In this document: positions 24,944-30,381 of the stretch, one piece after another | Numbering within the stretch: the stretch's first letter is position 1 | How the letters are laid out: each line of letters begins with the position of its first letter | NCBI GenBank assembly: GCA_036267755.1 | Contig: DATAVK010000154.1 | Coordinates: 1-30,381 of the forward strand | DNA length: 30,381 bases | Reading direction: 5' to 3' | From: DATAVK01 sp036267755 | GTDB taxonomy: Bacteria > Actinomycetota > Actinomycetes > JAFAQI01 | Position numbers and translations under genes: made by a program | Notes under the pieces: model-generated | What the model was told of the DNA's origin: nothing | Database searches by the model: none | Seen by the model: the letters and a program-made list of their open reading frames with translations, nothing else

Positions 24944-25903
24944 ATGGCTGAGCCGGACCGGTTGCGAGCGATCCTCGACGTCGTCCAGGACGGTCTCGAC
25001 GACCCGACGCTGACCGGTGCCGAGCTCGCCGGCCGGGCTTACCTGTCGCGCTTCCACTTCGACCGCCTGGTGACTGCCGGGCTCGGTGAGCCGCCCGGAG
25101 CGTTCCGCCGGCGGCTCCTGCTCGAGCGCTCGGCACACCGGCTGGCGAGCACCTCCGACCCTGTGATCGATGTCGCGCTAGCGGCCGGCTTCGGCTCGCC
25201 GGAGGCATTCGCCCGCGCGTTCGCGCGCGCCTACGGCAGTCCGCCGACCGGCTACCGCCAGTCCGAGCAGGGTCGCTGCCCCGATCTGCCAGCTCCCAAC
25301 GGCATCCACTTCCGAGCACCCGGCGGCCTGGTGCTGCCGGCCGACACAAGGAGAACCTCGATGGACGTCCTGATCCGGATGACCGACCACCACCTCGATC
25401 TCGTCGGCACCATCATCGACCGTACGGCGATGGTGGACGACGACGTCCTCGACCGGCCGATCGAGCTGTCGGTCGAGGGCATCGACAGAAACCCAACGCT
25501 CCGGGCGGTCACCGACCGCTTGGTGAGCCAGCTGGAGATGTGGAATGCAGCACTCGAAGGTGGCACGTCGATGCCGCAGCCGGCTGACAGCACGCCCGCC
25601 GGGATGCACCGGCGCCTCGACGCGGCCGCCCCGCGGTTCCGCGAACTCGTCGTGGAGCCGGTGAGGGACGGCCGGGCCGACGAGACGTTCATCGATGCGA
25701 TCTGCGACCCGCCGGAGACGTTCTCGCTCGGCGGCGTGCTCGCGCACGTGCTCACGTTCTCGGCCGTGCGCCGCACCCTGGCCATCGGGGCGCTGGAGTC
25801 GGCCGGCATCACCGACCTCGGCTCGGGCGACCCCATGCAGTTCGTGGGCGGAACCGGCGACGATGCCTCGACCATCACGCGCCGGCGGGTCGAGCCAGCG
25901 TGA
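24944..25903 (+). CDS. AraC-type helix-turn-helix regulator fused to a DinB-like domain
   Basis: 319 residues. Residues about 7-107 are the AraC/XylS DNA-binding domain with two helix-turn-helix units (LTGAELAGRAYLSRFHFDRLV and DPVIDVALAAGFGSPEAFARAFARAYGSPPTGYR). Residues about 140-310 resemble the DinB four-helix bundle (MTDHHLDLVGTIIDR, LRAVTDRLVSQLEMWNAAL, GGVLAHVLTFSAVRR), with only part of the usual metal-binding His set. The domain order, DNA-binding first, is unusual for AraC proteins, and the C-terminal part may sense a ligand or thiol. The ATG at 24944 abuts a palindrome. A strong internal ribosome-binding site precedes Met140. It is divergent from the MFS exporter (134-base gap), a likely target. 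Confidence 0.82.
   Translation: MAEPDRLRAILDVVQDGLDDPTLTGAELAGRAYLSRFHFDRLVTAGLGEPPGAFRRRLLLERSAHRLASTSDPVIDVALAAGFGSPEAFARAFARAYGSPPTGYRQSEQGRCPDLPAPNGIHFRAPGGLVLPADTRRTSMDVLIRMTDHHLDLVGTIIDRTAMVDDDVLDRPIELSVEGIDRNPTLRAVTDRLVSQLEMWNAALEGGTSMPQPADSTPAGMHRRLDAAAPRFRELVVEPVRDGRADETFIDAICDPPETFSLGGVLAHVLTFSAVRRTLAIGALESAGITDLGSGDPMQFVGGTGDDASTITRRRVEPA
25348..25363 (+). promoter_or_regulatory. Strong internal ribosome-binding site and ATG at the AraC/DinB domain boundary
   Basis: AAGGAG (25348-25353) stands 7 bases before an in-frame ATG (25361-25363), encoding Met140 of the fusion. Translation from here would give a free 180-residue DinB-like protein. The full-length start at 24944 has no such site. 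Use in vivo is not shown. Confidence 0.6.
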
Positions 25904-25913
25904 GTCGCGCCGG

Positions 25914-27938
25914 TCAGCGGTCGGTGTCGTGGTCGAACGCGACGACGGCCTCGGCTACCTCGGTGTCGTCCGGAGCGTCGGCACCGTAGGACTCCCGCTC
26001 GAGGATCGCCACCGCGGCGCCCAGCCGACCGGCCGGCTCGGTCCTACCGACGTACTCCCGAGCCGTCTCGGCGAGCGACCGGGCACCGGACGCTCGACGC
26101 CGATCGGTGAACCGCAGGAAGGCTGCGAGCACCGGCGAGCCTCGGGGCGCAATCACACGACGCGACCGGGACGGCAGCCAGCGGCCGCTGTTGGTGACCC
26201 GCACCGCCAACGCCGTCGTCAGTCCGATCACGATGAGGAGCAGCAGGACGCCGAGCCCGCCACCAGGGACCGCGGACGCCACCCGCTGCAGCGACCGGTC
26301 GAGCCAGCTCCCCGACGACGTCGTCGCCGGCGCCAGGCGCACGCCCGCGGTCGGGTCGGTCGACACCCAGCCGACGTTCGGGTAATAGACCTCGACCCAG
26401 GCGTGCGCGTCGTTGGCGCGCAGCAGCCGGGTCGATCCCTGCCGGGTGCCGTAGGCCAGCCCGGTGACGACCCGGGCGGGTACGCCGAGCGTGCGCAGCA
26501 AGACCGCCTCGGCGGAGGCGAACTGCTCGCAGAAGCCGACGTGGTCGCGGAACAGGAAGTCGTCGACGGCGTCCTGGTTGCCGCTCGGGATGGGTGAGGT
26601 CAGCGAGTAGGTCTCGTGCGTGCGCAGGTAGGCCTCGAGGTCGGTCACCTGCTGGTAGCGGCTTGTAGCGCGGGCGGTCACGGCCTTCGCCAGCGTCCCG
26701 ATCCGCGACGGCAGCCCGCTCGGCAGTGACGTCCAGACGCCGTCCGTCGTACCCGTCGCTGTGGTCGCGTCCAGCACCGACTGGCTCGGGTCGGGCACCG
26801 CGACGGTCACGGTGTACGGCGCGGCCGAGGCCGGGAACATCAGGAGCCGGTCGTATCCCGGTGTCCGCGCAACGTCGTGGAGCTGCGAGCCGGACAGGTG
26901 CACCGGGACACCCGGCGCCCAGAGCAGCGAGAGCGACGAGGCCCGCGCCGGTGTGACGACAAAGCGCCGTCGCACCGAGTGCGTAGCCGGCGGATCGTCG
27001 GAGCGCGCGGGCAGCGCCACGCTCGGGCCCCGGAGCAGCGTGAACGACTCATTCGGGTAGCCGGGCGAGTGCCAGCTCTTGCCGGTGTAGGTCGAGTAGA
27101 CCGAGGCGCGCCACAGCGGCGGCGAGTTCGCTGGCACGCGCAGCAACGGGGTATTCGTCAGCGATCCGCGCACCAGCAGATCGAGGTCGCCGGTGCCGGT
27201 GGTGTCGACTCCGGCGATGGCGCGGGTGATGGCCACCTGGTGAGGGGAGTCGTGGAGGTCGTGCTCGAGCCGGACCGAGAGCCCGCCGCCGCCGAGCGTC
27301 CCGGGGAGCGCGACGAAGACCAGCGTCCCGGCGATCACCGCCGCAGCAACCGGCAGCACCAGCCCAACACCCTCGACGACGGGATTGGGGGCGCGGCCGG
27401 ACCTGACGGCCGACACCGTCTCGACCGAGGCCCGCGCGACAAGATTGGCGCGTTGCACCATCGTGACGGCGACGAGCAGGACGCCCCATGCCACCACCAG
27501 CGTCGCCGTGGCAGAGTCGGCGCGGCCGCCGGAGTCGGGGGCGGCGGAGGCGATGAGGATGCCGACCGTGATCCCGAGCCAGACCCGATGCTCTCGCACG
27601 GTGCGCCATGCCGGCGCCATCACCAGCGACAGCGCGATGAGTGTCCAGCTCATCAAGCGCACCATGGACAGCGGGTCGATGCCGGCGCCGACCAGCGAGT
27701 TGTGCGTGGTGATGATCACGTAGAACGCGACGCCGCTGACCAGCAGTGACACCGCGATCATCGCGGCGGTGGCGTAGTGGCCTCCGACCCGAGCGGTACG
27801 ACGGGTCACCAGCCAGGTCAGCGCCAGCGTCAGCACACCGGCGGCCCAGGGCAACAGCCCGGCGGCGACGGCGGCCAGCTGCGCGGCGCCGAACGCGGCT
27901 CCTGCCCAGACGCGCATCTCGCGGGTGGCGGAGGTCAT
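25914..27938 (-). CDS. TgpA-type membrane transglutaminase-like protein (DUF3488 + transglutaminase core)
   Basis: 674 residues. Six or more N-terminal hydrophobic segments (about residues 5-220) are followed by an extracytoplasmic transglutaminase-like cysteine domain and a further membrane helix (VLLLLIVIGLTTALAV). The catalytic triad is readable: Cys in VGFCEQFAS, His in NDAHAWVEVYY and Asp in STDPTAG. The C-terminal cytoplasmic tail has a DUF4129-like end (EYVGRTEPAGRLG). The ATG at 27938 overlaps the DUF58 stop by ATGA; a TTG at 27953 would add 5 residues. It is the last gene of the MoxR-DUF58-TgpA operon. Its target is probably a surface or periplasm-equivalent protein; not known here. 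Confidence 0.9.
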   Translation of the reverse strand: MTSATREMRVWAGAAFGAAQLAAVAAGLLPWAAGVLTLALTWLVTRRTARVGGHYATAAMIAVSLLVSGVAFYVIITTHNSLVGAGIDPLSMVRLMSWTLIALSLVMAPAWRTVREHRVWLGITVGILIASAAPDSGGRADSATATLVVAWGVLLVAVTMVQRANLVARASVETVSAVRSGRAPNPVVEGVGLVLPVAAAVIAGTLVFVALPGTLGGGGLSVRLEHDLHDSPHQVAITRAIAGVDTTGTGDLDLLVRGSLTNTPLLRVPANSPPLWRASVYSTYTGKSWHSPGYPNESFTLLRGPSVALPARSDDPPATHSVRRRFVVTPARASSLSLLWAPGVPVHLSGSQLHDVARTPGYDRLLMFPASAAPYTVTVAVPDPSQSVLDATTATGTTDGVWTSLPSGLPSRIGTLAKAVTARATSRYQQVTDLEAYLRTHETYSLTSPIPSGNQDAVDDFLFRDHVGFCEQFASAEAVLLRTLGVPARVVTGLAYGTRQGSTRLLRANDAHAWVEVYYPNVGWVSTDPTAGVRLAPATTSSGSWLDRSLQRVASAVPGGGLGVLLLLIVIGLTTALAVRVTNSGRWLPSRSRRVIAPRGSPVLAAFLRFTDRRRASGARSLAETAREYVGRTEPAGRLGAAVAILERESYGADAPDDTEVAEAVVAFDHDTDR

Positions 27939-29017
27939 GACGGCGGCCAACAATCGGCCGCCGGCAACGCACGGACCAGCGACGAGGCGGCAGCCCGGAC
28001 GGCCTGGTCGACCTCGGTCGACGGCGGGTCGGCGGACAGCCAGATCCCGACTGCGCCGCCGCCGGCCTGGCGCAGCGCTGCGGCGACCGAGGCAGCGCTC
28101 GGCGACTCCCCGACAGACAGCTCCGCGAAGCGGTCCATCAGGTCACGCGCGGTCCGCACCGCGACGGCGCCGCGGTCCGACAGCAACCGGACGCTGTGGC
28201 CGGACCGGAGCGCCACCAGGGCTGTGGCGGCGGTGCGCGCAACCGCTAGCTCAAACCGGCCACCGGCCTCGACGCGCCCGAACACGACCACGACCGCCTG
28301 CTGCTGGTTGTCGTCGCGCTCCATGACGACCAGCTGGTTCCGTCTGGCCGAGGCGCGCCAATGCACCCGGGCCGCCGGGTCACCTGGCTGCCACTGCCGC
28401 AGACCTGCGATCTCGCTCCCGGTCGGGGACACCCTGGCCCGACTCCCAGCGCGTGCGAGCGCGGAACCCGACATCGGCAACGGCAGTGGCAACGTCGGAG
28501 GCGGATAGACCCACATCTCGTTGCGACGAATCAGGTTCTTGCGCCTGACGAACCCGCCGAGCGGGGACACCGCCTCGATGGTCACGTCCGTGCCGGCCCA
28601 ATAGCCGCGACGGGTCGGCGTCACCTGATAGGCCGACGCGACGCTGCCACCCGCGGGCACCCGCGGTGTCGTGACAGTCGCATCGCCGTACGCCGGGGAG
28701 GTCACGGTGAGCAGGAACGGACCGGACCGCCACCGCCGGCGCGACGGGGCGGCGACGGTCAGCTGGACGGCGGACTCGGTGCCGACCGCGATCCGGGTCG
28801 GGGCCCGCAGCGCCACGGTGACGCCGGAGACTCTCGGGGTCAGCAGGGCAGCGGCGATGACGGTGCCGATCAGGCCGGCCGCGACCACGCTGAGGCCGCG
28901 GGATCCCAGCAGCCGACCGAACAGCTCCACGCCGATCGCGAGCGCCAGCAACCCCATGGCAGCCCGGGTGGGACGAGGTAGCCACCCCGAGCGGGAGACT
29001 CCCCCGCGGTCAGGCAC
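27935..29017 (-). CDS. DUF58 domain protein, membrane-anchored
   Basis: 360 residues. Two N-terminal hydrophobic segments (about 19-60) precede a beta-rich region and the DUF58 core, with the signature EIAGLRQWQPGDPAARVHWRASARRNQLVV. A vWA-like C-terminal part follows. DUF58 proteins work with MoxR ATPases, often in assembling or activating envelope complexes. The GTG at 29017 overlaps the MoxR stop by 8 bases, and its stop overlaps the transglutaminase start by 4, so the three genes are translationally coupled. The biochemical role is unknown in this family. Confidence 0.9.
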   Translation of the reverse strand: MPDRGGVSRSGWLPRPTRAAMGLLALAIGVELFGRLLGSRGLSVVAAGLIGTVIAAALLTPRVSGVTVALRAPTRIAVGTESAVQLTVAAPSRRRWRSGPFLLTVTSPAYGDATVTTPRVPAGGSVASAYQVTPTRRGYWAGTDVTIEAVSPLGGFVRRKNLIRRNEMWVYPPPTLPLPLPMSGSALARAGSRARVSPTGSEIAGLRQWQPGDPAARVHWRASARRNQLVVMERDDNQQQAVVVVFGRVEAGGRFELAVARTAATALVALRSGHSVRLLSDRGAVAVRTARDLMDRFAELSVGESPSAASVAAALRQAGGGAVGIWLSADPPSTEVDQAVRAAASSLVRALPAADCWPPS

Positions 29018-29990
29018 CGGAGAGCGGGACCGGTGTGGCCGCCATCGCCCGCATCACGGCACCGTTCGCCAGCTGCCCGTCCGGGTCGGGCGCCGCCATC
29101 ACGAGCCGATGCGCGAGCACCGCGACCGCGAGCTCCTTGATGTCGTCGGGCAGCACGTGCGGCCGGTCGGCGAGCAGGGTGTGCGCCTGGGCACAGCGCA
29201 CCAGGGCGATGGTGGCGCGCGTGCTGGCACCGATCGCCACCGCAGGATCGCTGCGGGTTGCCGCGGTCAGCGCAACGGCGTACCCGAGAACGGCGTCGGC
29301 GACGTGGACCCGTCGTACCGCATCCCGCATCGCCACCACATTGCCGGTGGGCATCACTTGCTCCAGCTCGTCGACCGTCGCGCCGGCCAGCTGCTCGCGA
29401 ACGACCAGCTGCTCGACCGACGTCGTGTTCTGTCCGAGGTGGACCAGCGCGGTGAAACGGTCGAGCTGGCCTTCGGGGAGCGGGAAGGTGCCCCACTGCT
29501 CGTAGGGGTTCTGCGTGGCGAGGAGCACGAACGGATCGGGCAGCACGTGCCGGACACCGTCGACGGTCACCGCGCCCTCGTCCATCGCCTCGAGCAGCGC
29601 GGACTGGGTGCGCGGCGGCGTCCGGTTGAGCTCGTCCACGACGACGACGTTCGCGAAGACCGGGCCGGGGACGAACGTGAAGGTGCCTCGTGCGGGCTCC
29701 CAGACCGCCGAGCCGGTGATGTCGGCCGGCATCAGGTCAGCGGTGCCCTGGATCCGGCGGAAGCTCCCGCCGAGCACGTTCGCGAGCGCGCGGGCGAGCG
29801 TGGTCTTGCCGGACCCCGGGACGTCCTCGATGAGCAGGTGGCCGCCGGCCAGCATGGTCGCGACCGCGAGCTCGACCACCTGACGCCGGCCGTGGACGAC
29901 CTGCTCGACGGCGTCGACGAGCGCGCGGGCCGCAGCGCCGGGTGAGGTGCTGACGGCATGCGGCGGCGTACCCGCCACGGGGACTGACAC
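29010..29990 (-). CDS. MoxR-type AAA+ ATPase
   Basis: 326 residues. Walker A is GSGKT (residues 59-63) in IEDVPGSGKTTLARAL, Walker B is VVVVDELNR (Asp119-Glu120), and sensor 1 lies in FVLLATQNPYEQWGTFPLPEGQLDRF, the MoxR family signature. A C-terminal lid domain follows. It is a chaperone-like ATPase that should act on the DUF58 or transglutaminase partner. I chose the GTG at 29990 with GGAGAG just upstream; the frame is open to 30140, but that part has no MoxR homology and crosses into the divergent hydrolase start. First gene of the operon. Confidence 0.92.
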   Translation of the reverse strand: MSVPVAGTPPHAVSTSPGAAARALVDAVEQVVHGRRQVVELAVATMLAGGHLLIEDVPGSGKTTLARALANVLGGSFRRIQGTADLMPADITGSAVWEPARGTFTFVPGPVFANVVVVDELNRTPPRTQSALLEAMDEGAVTVDGVRHVLPDPFVLLATQNPYEQWGTFPLPEGQLDRFTALVHLGQNTTSVEQLVVREQLAGATVDELEQVMPTGNVVAMRDAVRRVHVADAVLGYAVALTAATRSDPAVAIGASTRATIALVRCAQAHTLLADRPHVLPDDIKELAVAVLAHRLVMAAPDPDGQLANGAVMRAMAATPVPLSGA

Positions 29991-30108
29991 CTGAGCTCTC
30001 CATCTGTCGACGCGCTTGTTATCGACCGCAGACGCGCGCGACTTCAGCCGTGAGCGTGGCCGCCTTTCCCAGGTGACAACCGGCGACCGAGTCGATGAGG
30101 ATGCCCCC

Positions 30109-30381
30109 GTGGCCAGCCTGCGGACGGACCGCCTCGACATTGCGCTTGAGCTAGCCGGTCCGGACGACGGGCCCGTTGTCGTGGTTGTGCACGGCTGGCC
30201 GGACGCGCCGCGCGGATTCGCTCAGCTGGCCCGTCGGCTGCAGGCGAGCGGATTTCGGACCGTGACGCCGTACCTGCGAGGTTCCGGCCCGACCCGTTTC
30301 CGGTCCGACACGACCGCTCGGGACGGCTCGGGGGTGGCATTGGCGCAGGACGCGATCGACCTCGCCGACCGGCTGGGCCTG
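30109..30381 (+). CDS. Alpha/beta hydrolase, C-terminus cut by window edge
   Basis: The first 91 residues are in the window. PVVVVVHGWPDAPRGFAQLARRL carries the HGWPD oxyanion-hole segment, and VTPYLRGSGPTRF the following strand of an alpha/beta hydrolase; the nucleophile elbow lies beyond the edge. The length of the full gene and the enzyme type (epoxide hydrolase-like or esterase) are unknown. The GTG at 30109 has GAGGA just before it; an in-frame GTG at 30073 would add 12 residues. It is divergent from the MoxR operon with a 118-base gap. Confidence 0.8.
   Translation, partial: MASLRTDRLDIALELAGPDDGPVVVVVHGWPDAPRGFAQLARRLQASGFRTVTPYLRGSGPTRFRSDTTARDGSGVALAQDAIDLADRLGL

Overview
The window is chromosomal DNA from a high-G+C Gram-positive bacterium, most likely an actinomycete (Actinomycetota). 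The support is the very high G+C, frequent GTG starts, 4-nt ATGA/GTGA gene overlaps, an L-gulonolactone-dehydrogenase-like oxidase of the mycobacterial type, an F420-type PPOX protein, a type III polyketide synthase and a MoxR-DUF58-transglutaminase cassette. I see no rRNA, tRNA, CRISPR array, insertion sequence or phage gene. The layout is about 27 densely packed genes in short operons. The first and last genes are cut by the window edges.

Region 1 (1-5180): a cut secreted Ig-like protein; an aldonolactone oxidase divergent from a GPH-type sugar transporter that overlaps a fold-III PLP enzyme (D-threonine aldolase/D-serine dehydratase type); and an APH-fold phosphotransferase. Region 2 (5225-9167): a tightly coupled operon of UbiG-like methyltransferase, acyl-CoA-dehydrogenase-fold flavoprotein and type III polyketide synthase, followed by a Gfo/Idh/MocA oxidoreductase. 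The flavoprotein lacks both classical catalytic glutamates, so the trio may be a PKS-hydroxylase-methyltransferase pathway for a quinone or resorcinol lipid.

Region 3 (9168-14001): two small overlapping genes, an F420/FMN PPOX protein, and a membrane protein with a kinase fold whose catalytic HRD is HRA and whose DFG is DFV. The last is a predicted pseudokinase with an extracellular PKD domain, co-transcribed with a secreted seven-repeat RCC1 propeller carried on a 58-residue Thr-Pro stalk. This pair is the most unusual system in the window. Region 4 (14185-18775): a VOC protein and a hydrolase group made of an HDAC/acetylpolyamine amidohydrolase, a DmpA-type self-cleaving aminopeptidase and a CocE-type esterase.

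Region 5 (18851-23574): a conserved protein of unknown function, an ABC1/UbiB kinase-like protein, and a patatin lipase translationally coupled to a PlsC-like acyltransferase; together they suggest membrane-lipid remodelling. Region 6 (23562-30381): an MFS exporter divergent from an AraC-DinB fusion regulator that keeps a strong internal ribosome-binding site, the MoxR-DUF58-TgpA operon, and the start of an alpha/beta hydrolase.

Intergenic spaces are short, and none exceeds 300 bases. Several hold inverted or tandem repeats that are listed as possible regulatory sites. Functions are inferred from motifs read by eye; no database search was run.
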